Shown: positions 49,187-58,844 of the stretch, one piece after another
Numbering within the stretch: position 1 is the first letter of the stretch
How the letters are laid out: every line of letters begins with the position of its first letter
Source: Pseudidiomarina terrestris
GTDB taxonomy: Bacteria; Pseudomonadota; Gammaproteobacteria; Enterobacterales; Alteromonadaceae
Assembly: GCF_030466405.1 (NCBI RefSeq)
Contig: NZ_JAGGJF010000001.1
Coordinates: 806,001 to 870,000 of the forward strand
Length of the DNA: 64,000 bases
Direction of reading: 5' to 3'
Position numbers and translations under genes: made by a program
Notes under the pieces: model-generated
Told to the model about the DNA's origin: nothing
Seen by the model: only the letters and a program-made list of their open reading frames with translations
Database searches by the model: none

Positions 49187-50032
49187 TTATATTTTTCCTT
49201 CAAAGTCATCGGCGCTATGTCGCTCTCTGACCTGCTCGTCTTCGTCGCCCCAAGCCCGGTTGACCATGCGTCCGCGTCGCACTGCGGCTCGTTGGCCTAC
49301 CTGTTCAACCCAGCGCACCACATGTTCATACTCCTGTACCTGCAGGAACTCGGCAGCATCATAGGCTTCGTTATTTACCACCGCGCTGTACCAAGGCCAA
49401 ATCGCCATATCGGCAATGGTATATTCGTCACCGGCAATAAAGCTGTGCTCAGCGAGCTGGCGGTTAAGTACGTCAAACTGGCGCTTCACTTCCATAGTGT
49501 AACGGTTGATTGGGTATTCATATTTTTCCGGGGCATAAGCGTAGAAATGGCCAAAGCCACCGCCGAGAAATGGACCTGCTCCCATTTGCCAGAATAGCCA
49601 GTTCAAGGTCTCCGTTCGCGCCCCATGGTTGCTTGGCAAGAACGCGTTAAACTTTTCCGCAAGGTAGAGCAAAATCGAACCCGATTCGAAAACTCGGGTC
49701 GGCGGGGTCGTGCTGTGGTCCACTAAGGCTGGAATTTTGGAGTTAGGATTAATATCTACAAAGCCACTGCCGAACTGGTCGCCTTCACTGATATCGATAA
49801 GAAACGCATCGTATTCAGCCCCTTTATGGCCTGCTGCCAATAGCTCTTCCAGCATGATGGTCACTTTGACACCGTTTGGTGTGGCAAGGGAATACAACTG
49901 CAAGGGATGCTCGCCCTTGGGCAGCTCTTGTTTATGGGTGGCGCCGGCGACCGGGCGATTAATCTTGGCAAATTTACCGCCGCTTTCCTGGTCCCACTGC
50001 CAAACTTTTGGTGGGGTATAGTCTGACGACAT
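49187..50032 (-). CDS. yghU: glutathione S-transferase-like protein YghU
   Basis: ATG 50032 (MSSDYTPPKVW) is chosen over a longer frame to 50089. 281 residues: the thioredoxin-like N-terminal domain with LATPNGVKVTIMLEE and FVDINPNSKIPALVDH, and the helical C-terminal domain with LFWQMGAGPFLGGGFGHFYAYAP, are characteristic of YghU. E. coli YghU acts as a glutathione-dependent disulfide-bond reductase and organic peroxide reductase. Confidence 0.92.
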   Translation of the reverse strand: MSSDYTPPKVWQWDQESGGKFAKINRPVAGATHKQELPKGEHPLQLYSLATPNGVKVTIMLEELLAAGHKGAEYDAFLIDISEGDQFGSGFVDINPNSKIPALVDHSTTPPTRVFESGSILLYLAEKFNAFLPSNHGARTETLNWLFWQMGAGPFLGGGFGHFYAYAPEKYEYPINRYTMEVKRQFDVLNRQLAEHSFIAGDEYTIADMAIWPWYSAVVNNEAYDAAEFLQVQEYEHVVRWVEQVGQRAAVRRGRMVNRAWGDEDEQVRERHSADDFEGKI

Positions 50033-50117
50033 AACAGATTCTCCGCACAGTGATGAGTGTAAAAAACCACAAAGGTGGCACATGGCCACCTTTGTATCCT
50101 AGCTTCATTACGAGTAA

Positions 50118-50570
50118 CTAGTAACTTTGGACTTCAATATCGTTTTCAACCGAACTGACACCTTCAATACCTTCAGCGAGCTGTTCGGCAAGATCCGCCA
50201 TGTCTGCTGTTGGCACCACGCCGCTTAACACCACCTGACCATCGATCGTCTCGACGTTAATGGCCATGGCATCCACCTGACCGGCTTCAACAAAAGCGGC
50301 TTTGACGCGCGCGGTGATGGCTGCATCGCTTAAGAAGTCACTAGCTTCAGCTGACTTATCTTCGGCATAGGCCATAGCTTCATTAGCGGCTTCTTTGGTT
50401 TCTTCAGCAGCTTCTTCCATTGCATTACCGGCGTCATTCGCAGCTTCATCAGCTTGTTGCATGGCTTCCTGACTCTGATCTTCTGCCTGCTCCTGCTCGG
50501 CTTGACTGCATGCAGCAAGTGATAAGGACGAAAGCAACGCGATGATCGCCAAACGATTCGTAGTATTCAT
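50118..50570 (-). CDS. BON-domain lipoprotein
   Basis: 150 residues. The lipobox LAAC gives Cys21. A long Glu/Ala-rich coiled region (about 22-75, AEQEQAEDQSQEAMQQADEA) precedes one BON domain (about 80-150, ARVKAAFVEAGQVDAMAINVET then GQVVLSGVV). Family members sit in the outer membrane or periplasm and bind lipid or help withstand osmotic stress. Confidence 0.9.
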   Translation of the reverse strand: MNTTNRLAIIALLSSLSLAACSQAEQEQAEDQSQEAMQQADEAANDAGNAMEEAAEETKEAANEAMAYAEDKSAEASDFLSDAAITARVKAAFVEAGQVDAMAINVETIDGQVVLSGVVPTADMADLAEQLAEGIEGVSSVENDIEVQSY

Positions 50571-50717
50571 AGATTAACCCCCTGTTTTTACAATTATCTT
50601 CCGCCATTAAGCTTAGCTTTAAATTGTAAATTTGCGAGACTGTTTACAGGAGTTTTGCGTAATAACGGATCTGTGCCAAAGTATTAAGCGGTTAGACTGA
50701 ACAAAATAGGGGACGCT

Positions 50718-51176
50718 ATGGCGCTTTTAGGGAATATTATTTGGTTTATTTTCGGCGGCTTTGTGATGGGGCTGGGATGGTGGCTGGCGGGTATCATCGC
50801 CTTTATCAGTATCATCGGGATTCCATGGGCGAAGTCCTGCTTTGTTATTGGCCGCTTTGCATTTCTGCCATTTGGTTACGAAGCGATAAATCGTCGGGAA
50901 CTGCAGCAGAAAGACGACATTGGCACCAGTGCTTTTGGTACACTCGGTAATATCTTGTGGCTCATCTTCTTTGGCTGGTGGCTGGCGTTGGGTCATCTGA
51001 TCTCGGCAATCGCCTTTTTTATTATTATTATCGGCATCCCCTTTGGTATTCAGCACCTGAAACTTGCCGCGATTGCGTTAATGCCCATTGGTCAGACAGT
51101 CGTGCCTAAAGAGGTGGCGCGCGCTGCGCGGGAAAAGAACGCACATGACCACGTGGATAAGTTACGTAACAAGTAG
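50718..51176 (+). CDS. yccF: YccF domain membrane protein
   Basis: 152 residues with two tandem YccF halves (LGNIIWFIFGGFVMGLGWWLAG and LGNILWLIFFGWWLALGHLIS, each followed by a GIP-W/F segment). About four to six helices. Inner membrane, function unknown. A GGGGAC ribosome region precedes the ATG. Confidence 0.92.
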   Translation: MALLGNIIWFIFGGFVMGLGWWLAGIIAFISIIGIPWAKSCFVIGRFAFLPFGYEAINRRELQQKDDIGTSAFGTLGNILWLIFFGWWLALGHLISAIAFFIIIIGIPFGIQHLKLAAIALMPIGQTVVPKEVARAAREKNAHDHVDKLRNK

Positions 51177-51213
51177 TGCTTAAAATGAGACAACAACAGA
51201 TGGAGTGTTCAGC

Positions 51214-52245
51214 ATGACGTGGATGATATATGGAGCTTATGGCTATACCGGAGAGTTGGTCGCCAACTATGCGAAAAGCCAGGGCCAGGAGCCGGTTCTT
51301 GCTGGACGTAATGAGAAAAAACTAAAAGCAGTAGCAGAACGTTTGGAGCTTCCCTACGAAGTTGTGAATCTCGACGATACCGTGGCCTTGCGGCAAGCAT
51401 TGGGTGAAATGGATCTGGTTGTGCACTGTGCCGGCCCCTTCGAAGTCACGGCAGAACCCATGATCGATAGCTGTATTGCAACGCGAACGCACTACCTTGA
51501 TATTACCGGTGAGCTCGCTGTTTTCGAATATGCGCACAGTAAAGATGAAGAAGCTAAGCGTGCAGGTATTGTTATCTGCCCAGGGGTTGGTTTTGATGTG
51601 ATCCCGACGGACTGTGTCGCTGCGCAACTTAAGCAGCAACTACCTGATGCAAACCATCTCACTCTCGGATTTGATTCCGCGTCGCGGATGAGTCGCGGCA
51701 CAGCAAAGACCAGCGTACGACGTTTAGGCGAAGGCGGTGCGGTGCGCCGTGAAGGTAAGATTGAAACCGTGCCCTTGGCCTACAAAACCCGCGAAATTGA
51801 TTTCGGCAATGGTGAGAAGTTTGCCATGACCATTCCCTGGGGCGACGTTTCGACGGCGTATTACACCACCGGCATTCCGTCGATCGAAGTCTTTATCCCT
51901 GCCTCCCCGAACCTGGTGAAAAAGTTGCAGCGATTGAACAAGTTTCGCTGGCTACTGCGCTTTGAGTGGGTGAAAAAATGGCTCGAGAAAAAGATCGAGG
52001 AACAGCCTGCAGGACCTGACGAGAAACAACTGGAAGAAGCCTTCACCTATGTCTGGGGTGAAGCAAAAAATGCGCAAGGCGATGTCGTGACGCTACGTGA
52101 GAAGGTTATGAACGGTTATAAGTTGACCAGCCAGGGCGCAGTAGATATCGCTCAGCATGTATTAGCGGAAAAGCCCGAGGGCGGTTATTATACGCCAGCG
52201 AAATTATGTGGCGCTGATTTGATCGAGCGTTATCGAGTAAGTTAA
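51214..52245 (+). CDS. saccharopine dehydrogenase-like NADP-binding protein
   Basis: ATG 51214 gives 343 residues. The N-terminal Rossmann start WMIYGAYGYTGELVANYAKSQGQEPVLAGRN carries the GxxGYTG NADP loop of this group, and VVHCAGPFEVTAEPMIDSCI the second conserved segment. Human and bacterial relatives are trans-acting enoyl reductase-like. Substrate unknown. Confidence 0.9.
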   Translation: MTWMIYGAYGYTGELVANYAKSQGQEPVLAGRNEKKLKAVAERLELPYEVVNLDDTVALRQALGEMDLVVHCAGPFEVTAEPMIDSCIATRTHYLDITGELAVFEYAHSKDEEAKRAGIVICPGVGFDVIPTDCVAAQLKQQLPDANHLTLGFDSASRMSRGTAKTSVRRLGEGGAVRREGKIETVPLAYKTREIDFGNGEKFAMTIPWGDVSTAYYTTGIPSIEVFIPASPNLVKKLQRLNKFRWLLRFEWVKKWLEKKIEEQPAGPDEKQLEEAFTYVWGEAKNAQGDVVTLREKVMNGYKLTSQGAVDIAQHVLAEKPEGGYYTPAKLCGADLIERYRVS

Positions 52246-52250
52246 AGCGA

Positions 52251-52264
52251 GCGCCCATGGGCGC
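52251..52264. repeat. 14-bp perfect palindrome between convergent-free genes
   Basis: GCGCCCATGGGCGC lies just past the preceding stop and 21 bases before the phospholipase start. No T-tract; it may act as a weak transcript boundary or have no function. Confidence 0.3.
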
Positions 52265-52284
52265 CGAATAGTTAGGAATTGAAT

Positions 52285-53211
52285 ATGTGGCGTGCCCGGA
52301 CAGTTGCAACCGTGTTGGCGGGGAGTTTTTTCTTCACCCCAGCACAGGCGGATAGCGACGGCTTAAGCTCAAGAGAGTTTTTGGAAGAAGATCTCATTGG
52401 TCGCTTCTGGGAGTTAGATGAAGAGCAGAAACGTGGTGTTTTCCAACTGCGCACCTATCATCCCAATTTCGTGCTGCCGGTCCACCATAGTTCCGATATT
52501 AATACCCAGCCGCAATCCCCGTCGCGCGGACCATCGGCGCCACTGGAAAGCTACAAACCGAACGAGGTGAAACTTCAAATCTCGTTGCGCACGAAGCTGT
52601 TTGAAGACTTACTGTTGCCCAACGGCGATCTCTGGGTGTCCTATACCCAGGTGTCTTTGTGGCAGGCGTGGAACTCTGATGATTCTTCGCCCTTTCGCAG
52701 CACCAACTACAATCCTGATGTGTTTTACGTTTTGCCGTGGGCCGAGGAGTTCGATTTTATCCCCGGTGATGCTCGTGTGCGCTTTGCCAAGGTCGGCTTT
52801 GCCCACGAATCCAATGGCCAGACCAAGCCAGATTCACGCAGCTGGAACTATTTCCACTTCGGTGGCGCGGTTGAGTGGGGCGACGTTTACTGGGAGACCA
52901 CTTGGAAACAGCGCGTGAACGAAGTGGGCGATGAGGACGATAATCCTGATCTGGTGCGTTTCCGGGGGAATTTTGAAAACCAGATCTCGTGGCGCAACGA
53001 TCTCAGTACCTATAGCCTGACCAGAATCACCCGCGAATTATCCTGGGATCGTGGCTCCTGGCAGTTTGATTTTACTCACCCGATCAACTCGCAGAAACCT
53101 GATGGCTTAAGATTTTATATTCAGTTTTTTTCGGGCTATGGCGAAACCTTAATTGATTACAATCATCGCCAGAACCGCATCGGTTTTGGTTTCTTGCTAC
53201 TCAATATTTAA
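52285..53211 (+). CDS. pldA: outer-membrane phospholipase A
   Basis: ATG 52285 follows TAGGA; 308 residues with a signal peptide ending AQA. The catalytic triad is visible as His174, Ser176 (FAHESNGQ) and Asn188 (SWNYFHFGG), with the spacing of 2 and 12 residues found in E. coli OmpLA. The remaining sequence is amphipathic barrel ending in GFGFLLLNI. It hydrolyses phospholipids in the outer membrane, active as a dimer with calcium. Confidence 0.94.
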   Translation: MWRARTVATVLAGSFFFTPAQADSDGLSSREFLEEDLIGRFWELDEEQKRGVFQLRTYHPNFVLPVHHSSDINTQPQSPSRGPSAPLESYKPNEVKLQISLRTKLFEDLLLPNGDLWVSYTQVSLWQAWNSDDSSPFRSTNYNPDVFYVLPWAEEFDFIPGDARVRFAKVGFAHESNGQTKPDSRSWNYFHFGGAVEWGDVYWETTWKQRVNEVGDEDDNPDLVRFRGNFENQISWRNDLSTYSLTRITRELSWDRGSWQFDFTHPINSQKPDGLRFYIQFFSGYGETLIDYNHRQNRIGFGFLLLNI

Positions 53212-53220
53212 GTGCGCAAC

Positions 53221-53691
53221 ATGGCTGATAACTACCTGCTTAAGCTTTACTCGAAATGTCTGCGGCTGCCTTTTGGCCGACAGCTTTTTTCCGCCGTTTT
53301 TGCCCGCAAGGCACCCTACTTCAAAACCATCAAGCCGCGCATTCAGCAACTGCAGCCTAATTTTTGTGAATTAACCTTTGCCAAACGTAAAGCTGTTCAG
53401 AATCATATAGGTACAGTCCATGCCATAGCACTCTGCAACGGTCTGGAGATGGCGATGGGGGCGCTGGCGGAAGCCACTATTCCGAAGCACTTACGCTGGA
53501 TTCCAAAAGGCATGACAGTGAACTACACGGCAAAAGCCAACAGTGATATCCGTATTACCGCACAGACGCCAGCAGATGCCTGGCAACCCGGCGATTTGGA
53601 TGTTCAGGTGCAAGGCTTTCGTAACGATGGCACTGTCGTGATTGAAGGCACTATTACGATTTATATTTCCGCGAAACCCGATAGGAACTAG
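53221..53691 (+). CDS. hotdog-fold DUF4442 protein
   Basis: Either GTG 53212 or ATG 53221 could be the start; neither has a strong ribosome site. About 156 residues. [40 protein letters not shown] is typical of DUF4442, a thioesterase-like hotdog family. It follows pldA by 9 bases, and the pair may act together in lipid turnover. Confidence 0.83.
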   Translation: MADNYLLKLYSKCLRLPFGRQLFSAVFARKAPYFKTIKPRIQQLQPNFCELTFAKRKAVQNHIGTVHAIALCNGLEMAMGALAEATIPKHLRWIPKGMTVNYTAKANSDIRITAQTPADAWQPGDLDVQVQGFRNDGTVVIEGTITIYISAKPDRN

Positions 53692-53695
53692 TTGT

Positions 53696-54034
53696 ATGAG
53701 TCAGTTACCTGCTTGTCCGAAGTGCCAGTCGCCGTACGCTTATGCCGATGGTGCGATGCTGATCTGTCCAGAATGTGCCCATGAATGGTCGCCCAATGAG
53801 CCGGTGGAGGAAAGTGGCAAAGTCTATCGCGATGCTCATGGCAACGAGCTGCAGGATGGGGATAGCGTGACGGTTATCAAAGACCTCAAGGTCAAAGGCT
53901 CCTCGCTGGTGGTCAAAGTCGGAACCAAGGTGAAAGCGATTCGGCTCACCGATGACGGCGATCACGACATTGATTGTAAAATCGATGGCATTGGCCCTAT
54001 GAAATTAAAAACTGAGTTTGTGAAAAAGGCTTAA
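53696..54034 (+). CDS. yjdM: zinc-ribbon protein YjdM (PhnA family)
   Basis: ATG 53696 gives 112 residues. The N-terminal ribbon is [25 protein letters not shown] and the C-terminal PhnA domain [30 protein letters not shown]. Formerly called PhnA; its function is not settled. The stop overlaps that of the convergent ChaC-like gene by 4 bases. Confidence 0.92.
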   Translation: MSQLPACPKCQSPYAYADGAMLICPECAHEWSPNEPVEESGKVYRDAHGNELQDGDSVTVIKDLKVKGSSLVVKVGTKVKAIRLTDDGDHDIDCKIDGIGPMKLKTEFVKKA

Positions 54035-54600
54035 GCGAGCATTCTTTTCAGTTCGGTTTCGATGGCGAATACATGTTCGTCTTGTTCACCAAGCTCGCGT
54101 AGGGCTTCTGCAAGGCGCATTAGATACTCACTGTTTGGGCCACTAGGCCCATGCGAAGCCGCAATCTGCTCGGCAATAGCCAGCGGTGATGCTTCACCAA
54201 GGAAGGCGTCGTTATCAGGGCCTGCAATATACACCAGCCCCTCGACCTGACCACTGCCATCGAGCCAGTCAAAGGTGGTAAAGATGCGCAGGTAGCCATT
54301 TTTCTCGCGATGGTCGAGATGAGCAAAAACATCAGGTGTGACTTCATAAGCCATACCATCACAGCTGTGTTCGGGCGCCGCAATCAAAGTAGCGACCCGG
54401 CCCGGCGCTTCAGGAGTGCCGCGGTGGTCGTGAGAGCCCTGCCAGAACCGTCGCTGCCAACCATGAATTCGTGCCGGACGACGTTGCAGGTAAGGAAAGT
54501 CTGCTTTATAGATGAGGGAGCCATAGCCGAACAGCCAGACCGACTCAAGGTGGTCCAGCGGCTGTTGTTGTTGATTAATGGCAATGGTGTTGTGTGACAT
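54031..54600 (-). CDS. gamma-glutamylcyclotransferase, ChaC-like
   Basis: 189 residues. The loop FGYGSL (residues 24-29) and the catalytic glutamate Glu99 in LDHREKNGY are both present. ChaC enzymes split glutathione to 5-oxoproline and Cys-Gly. Divergent from the methyltransferase gene at 54632. Confidence 0.9.
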   Translation of the reverse strand: MSHNTIAINQQQQPLDHLESVWLFGYGSLIYKADFPYLQRRPARIHGWQRRFWQGSHDHRGTPEAPGRVATLIAAPEHSCDGMAYEVTPDVFAHLDHREKNGYLRIFTTFDWLDGSGQVEGLVYIAGPDNDAFLGEASPLAIAEQIAASHGPSGPNSEYLMRLAEALRELGEQDEHVFAIETELKRMLA

Positions 54601-54631
54601 AACCGTAGTGTATCAAAAAACGGATAAAAAC

Positions 54632-55084
54632 ATGAATCGACTTGAACTAAAGATTCCGCCCGTCGTCGTTGTTTTGCTTATCACATTGGCGATGTATCTG
54701 ACCGATAAGCTGGTGCAATGGCCACTGGTTTCTTACCCGCAATTCGCTACCGCATTATCTGTAATAGGGCTTGCGGTTGCGGTACTTGGTGTCTGGCAGT
54801 TCCGTCGGGCGCACACCACAGTTGATCCGCGTGCACCGCAGGCGAGTTCACAGTTGGTCACCGGTGGCATTTATCGGTGGACGCGTAACCCGATGTACCT
54901 TGGCTTTTTATTGGTACTGGCGGGCTTTGCGACAAAGTGGGGCAACCTGGCCGTCGTCCCCTGGCTGATCGTCTATGTGCTGTACATGAATCGTTTTCAG
55001 ATTGTGCCCGAAGAACGCATCCTGAGCGCCAAATTTGGTACACCGTACAAAAAGTATTTAAAACAGGTACGTCGCTGGTTTTAA
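54632..55084 (+). CDS. isoprenylcysteine carboxyl methyltransferase-family membrane protein
   Basis: ATG 54632 gives 150 residues with about four helices and the conserved GGIYRWTRNPMYLGFLLVLAG and PEERILSAKFGTPYKKYLKQVRRW segments of the ICMT/PEMT family. Bacterial members methylate lipids or small molecules; the substrate is unknown. Confidence 0.9.
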   Translation: MNRLELKIPPVVVVLLITLAMYLTDKLVQWPLVSYPQFATALSVIGLAVAVLGVWQFRRAHTTVDPRAPQASSQLVTGGIYRWTRNPMYLGFLLVLAGFATKWGNLAVVPWLIVYVLYMNRFQIVPEERILSAKFGTPYKKYLKQVRRWF

Positions 55085-55147
55085 TACGCAAAAGTCACTG
55101 AATCTGCTATACGTATTGGTAGTCAGGGATTCAGTTATGGACGTTCA

Positions 55148-57742
55148 ATGTTAATAAACTCGAAGGCGCTTCGCGCAGGCTTGATCGGCATCTTTTGCTG
55201 GTTCGGGTTGAGTGCGGGCGCACACGCGCAGACAACGACGGTCAGAGTTGGCGCATACGAGAACACTCCTAAAGTCCAAATCGGCGAAAATGGTAAAATT
55301 TCCGGTATTTTCGGTGATCTCCTCTATGAAATCGCCGAAAGAGAAGGCTGGGAGATCCAAGTCATACCTTGTCGCTGGAGTGATTGCCTAACCTTGCTGG
55401 CCGCTGGGCAGATCGATCTGATGCCCGATGTCGCACTCACCGAGTCGCGTAACCAGGAGCTGGTGTTTAACGAGTTGCCGGTGCTGTATAGCTGGTCGCA
55501 ACTTTACTCCAAAGACACCCAGGCTCTGACAACCCTGCTCGAACTTGATGGTTTGCGTGTCGCGGTGCTGCGCGACTCAGTCCAAGAGCAGTATTTGAAA
55601 CATCTCGGGCTTAACTTTGGTATTAACATTGAATTTGTGCCAGTGGGGACCTTCGATGAGGGTTTTGCGGCGGTGCTGGGGAAACGCGCTGATGTCGTCG
55701 CAGTGAATCATTTTTATGGCGACAAGCGCTCCAGAGAGCTTGGCTTTGAAGCCACACCAGTGATGTTCCAGCCGAGTCGCTTGTTTTTTGCTGCAGCACC
55801 AAACCCGGAGGCGGCAAGACTGGTGAGCCGAATCGATCGCTGGCTGGCGGACTGGCGGGAGGCAAGTGACTCGCCCTATCAACAGATCTTGAAAGACTGG
55901 GGGGTCTACGCTCCGGATCAGGAAGACGGACTTTCCAGATGGCTGCTGCCAGGACTATTAATCGTCCTAGTGTTAGCCATACTGAGTGTTGCTGCGCTGC
56001 GGCACCAAGTGAAAAAGAAATCCCGGGCGCTGCTGGAAAGTGAGCAGCGGTCCAATACTATTTTGAACTCTGTAGAAGCTTTTATTTTCATTAAAGACGA
56101 GCAATTGAAGTACCGCTATGCCAATAAGAAGGTGTGTGAACTGGTCGGAGAAACAGAGCAATCGATTATCGGCAAGTCAGATTTTGACGTCTTTGAGACG
56201 ACGACCGCAGAGCATCTCCGCGAACGTGACTTGCGCGTCATAAAATTTGGCGAGAGGGTTGTTGATGAAGAATCCAGCCGCACCATCAAGGGTGAACAAC
56301 GGCAGTTTCTTTCGGTCAAAATACCCCTGCGCGACGCCGACGACCGCATTTATGGCTTGTGTGGTATTGCCACCGATATTACCGAGCACGTTGAAATACA
56401 AGAGCAGCTTAATCAGCTGGCGTATTATGACAGTGTGACCGGGCTGGCGAATCGTAAACTGATGATGCAACAGCTTGAACATGCTGTTGCCAGCTACCGC
56501 CGCACGGGTTATGAGGGCGCGGTACTGGCTATTGATCTGATTGATTTCACCCTAATCAACGATACTCTGGGGCACGCTATTGGCGATAAGTTGTTAGCAA
56601 CGATCGCCGAGCGACTGGAAGCTGTTATTGATGATACTGACTGTGCAGCGCGGCTTGGCTCGGACGATTTTGTGTTAGTGCTGGAAGATTTGGGGCCTGA
56701 TCGAAATGAAGCCATTCTAGCGGCGCGAAGGCTAGCCACCGAGGTGGTCCGTCTGATTGCACAGCCTGTCGATTTGGGCTCTCGTTTTCATACGACTGCG
56801 GCCTGTATCGGTATAACTATGTTTTCTGATAGCGACAATGGCGCGGCGGAGTTAATCAAAAACGCCGATTTGGCATTAACCGAAGCCAAGGCTTTGGGAA
56901 GCGACTCTATTCGTTTGTTTAATCCGGAAATGCAACAAAGCATCAGCCGCAGACTCCACCTGGAAGATGCTCTACGCTCTGCCATCGATGATTATGCCTT
57001 AGAGCTGTATTTGCAGCCTCAAGTTGATGTCAACGGCGTGGTGACGGGTGGGGAGTTATTGTTGCGCTGGCACGATGAGAATTTTGGTGACGTGCCGCCG
57101 GCAGAGTTCATTCCAGTCGCAGAAAGTAGCGGTCTCATCGTTCCCCTTGGCAACTGGGTCATAGAGCAAGCCTGCCAGCTGTTGCAAAAATGGTCGGCTG
57201 ATCCGCACCTGAGTAAGCTGCAACTGGCCATCAATATCAGTCCGCGCCAGTTTCGCCAGGCTACTTTTGTTGAATATGTGGAGTCCTGCATGGCCAGACA
57301 TCAGGTGCCCCATGGCAAACTGGAACTCGAAATTACCGAGAATATGCTCATTGATAACATCGATATGACCGTCAAGCGCATGTCTAAGCTGGGGGAAATT
57401 GGCGTCAGGTTCTCGCTGGATGACTTTGGCACGGGCTATGCGTCCCTCGCCTATCTTAAACGTCTGCCGATTTACCAGTTAAAAATTGATCAGTCATTTG
57501 TCCGCGATGTACTCACTGATATGAATGATGCGGTGATTATTGAAACCATTGTCGGACTCGGCCAAAGCCTGAGACTTGAAGTCGTTGCTGAAGGTGTAGA
57601 AACCGCAGCCCAGGCGGAAGCATTGCGCGACTTAGGCTGCGAAAAATTCCAGGGCTTTTACTTTGGCCGACCACAACCCGTTGACTATTGGGTCGACCAA
57701 CTAAGTACGTCTCTGCAAGTTGCGAAAAGCACCGATGAATGA
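55148..57742 (+). CDS. periplasmic-binding-domain, PAS, GGDEF and EAL signalling protein
   Basis: 864 residues. A signal peptide leads into a solute-binding-type (SBP3) domain (about 30-265), a membrane helix (LLPGLLIVLVLAILSVAAL), a PAS domain (about 295-415), a GGDEF domain and an EAL domain. The GGDEF loop reads GSDDF, so cyclase activity is doubtful. The EAL domain keeps ELLLRWH and the key DDFGTGYASLAYLKRLPI and the KIDQSFV segments, so c-di-GMP hydrolysis is likely. It may sense a periplasmic amino acid or similar ligand. Confidence 0.93.
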   Translation: MLINSKALRAGLIGIFCWFGLSAGAHAQTTTVRVGAYENTPKVQIGENGKISGIFGDLLYEIAEREGWEIQVIPCRWSDCLTLLAAGQIDLMPDVALTESRNQELVFNELPVLYSWSQLYSKDTQALTTLLELDGLRVAVLRDSVQEQYLKHLGLNFGINIEFVPVGTFDEGFAAVLGKRADVVAVNHFYGDKRSRELGFEATPVMFQPSRLFFAAAPNPEAARLVSRIDRWLADWREASDSPYQQILKDWGVYAPDQEDGLSRWLLPGLLIVLVLAILSVAALRHQVKKKSRALLESEQRSNTILNSVEAFIFIKDEQLKYRYANKKVCELVGETEQSIIGKSDFDVFETTTAEHLRERDLRVIKFGERVVDEESSRTIKGEQRQFLSVKIPLRDADDRIYGLCGIATDITEHVEIQEQLNQLAYYDSVTGLANRKLMMQQLEHAVASYRRTGYEGAVLAIDLIDFTLINDTLGHAIGDKLLATIAERLEAVIDDTDCAARLGSDDFVLVLEDLGPDRNEAILAARRLATEVVRLIAQPVDLGSRFHTTAACIGITMFSDSDNGAAELIKNADLALTEAKALGSDSIRLFNPEMQQSISRRLHLEDALRSAIDDYALELYLQPQVDVNGVVTGGELLLRWHDENFGDVPPAEFIPVAESSGLIVPLGNWVIEQACQLLQKWSADPHLSKLQLAINISPRQFRQATFVEYVESCMARHQVPHGKLELEITENMLIDNIDMTVKRMSKLGEIGVRFSLDDFGTGYASLAYLKRLPIYQLKIDQSFVRDVLTDMNDAVIIETIVGLGQSLRLEVVAEGVETAAQAEALRDLGCEKFQGFYFGRPQPVDYWVDQLSTSLQVAKSTDE

Positions 57743-58741
57743 TTATGCAGGCAGCTGCTGGGCTATGCCCTGCGGGATAAACTTCATCAGTGCGCCTCGC
57801 AATGGATGCCAAAACACCGACATCAGCAATAACCCGCTACCAATCACTAATCCGATAACAGCGGTGCTGATATCAACTAGCCCGACGCTATCGAGTAATG
57901 CACTGAAGACGTAAATCACATAGGACAAAGCTGATACCATAAGTGCGCGGCGGTCGATAATGAGGGATACCAGAGCCAGAACAACATATAGCACAATCGT
58001 TAGACCGGCCTGAGTTAGGCCCACACTAAAGTCCCCTTGGGCAAGGGTGACAAAAATTGGGTGTACAATAAGTGGCGCTGCCAATAAATGCAGCCAGAAC
58101 GCGACATCTGAGCGACGGGTCTGGCGTTTACGATCACTGCGATCCCAGCTTAAAGCCAATGAGAACACCGCCAGTCCGGACACTAAAGTGATGATTTTAG
58201 TGGCAACCTCGGAGAAGTCGAATGCCCACATGCCAAGCATAATTACGCTTCCAATACCGGCCGCGGCTAACGCCGTCAATGTGATGGGGACTCGAAACCG
58301 GAACCAATGAAGGGTCGCGACAACAGCCGTTAGCAGGCAAGCGACTATCGGAACTATAGCCACATCGCCCCAGGTTTCTAGTCCGGTCACTAAAACTCCG
58401 GCGAAGACGCCCGTCAGACAACTGAGAAGTAGAACGATGGAAGGCAGCGCCATGTGTCGATTGCGAGTGAAATATTCAGCAAGTAACCAACTGGCCACAG
58501 CGACCAATGCGCCGCCGAACCATGGAGCAACAATGTTGCCGAGAGTCCATAGCGCAGCTAACGCTAAAACTGCAGCGATAACCACGAAAATGTCGTTGAA
58601 GCCGTTGACCAGACGAAAGTGTTCTTCGTCCTGAAACTGAGTGCTGCGCTGTTTTTGCATATAATTTCGAAATGCGGTTACATCTTGTTCTTGCAACACA
58701 CCGTCGTTGACGGCTGAGTTTAAGTCTTCATCACTGTACAT
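57743..58741 (-). CDS. multi-helix membrane protein, DUF2157-like
   Basis: 332 residues. A charged N-terminal section (YSDEDLNSAVNDGVLQEQDVTAFRNYMQKQ) precedes about nine helices. The layout and some segments match the protein at 34938, so they are paralogues. Its end abuts the EAL protein stop (adjacent, convergent). Function unknown. Confidence 0.8.
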   Translation of the reverse strand: MYSDEDLNSAVNDGVLQEQDVTAFRNYMQKQRSTQFQDEEHFRLVNGFNDIFVVIAAVLALAALWTLGNIVAPWFGGALVAVASWLLAEYFTRNRHMALPSIVLLLSCLTGVFAGVLVTGLETWGDVAIVPIVACLLTAVVATLHWFRFRVPITLTALAAAGIGSVIMLGMWAFDFSEVATKIITLVSGLAVFSLALSWDRSDRKRQTRRSDVAFWLHLLAAPLIVHPIFVTLAQGDFSVGLTQAGLTIVLYVVLALVSLIIDRRALMVSALSYVIYVFSALLDSVGLVDISTAVIGLVIGSGLLLMSVFWHPLRGALMKFIPQGIAQQLPA

Positions 58742-58844
58742 GAGGATATCCTCAAATTGGGGTCTGTTGCTAAACGTTGACCGAGGTAAAGTTTGGCAAA
58801 TTTAGTTGATATGTGCACTTTTTAAGCGTTACAAACTGTTTCGT

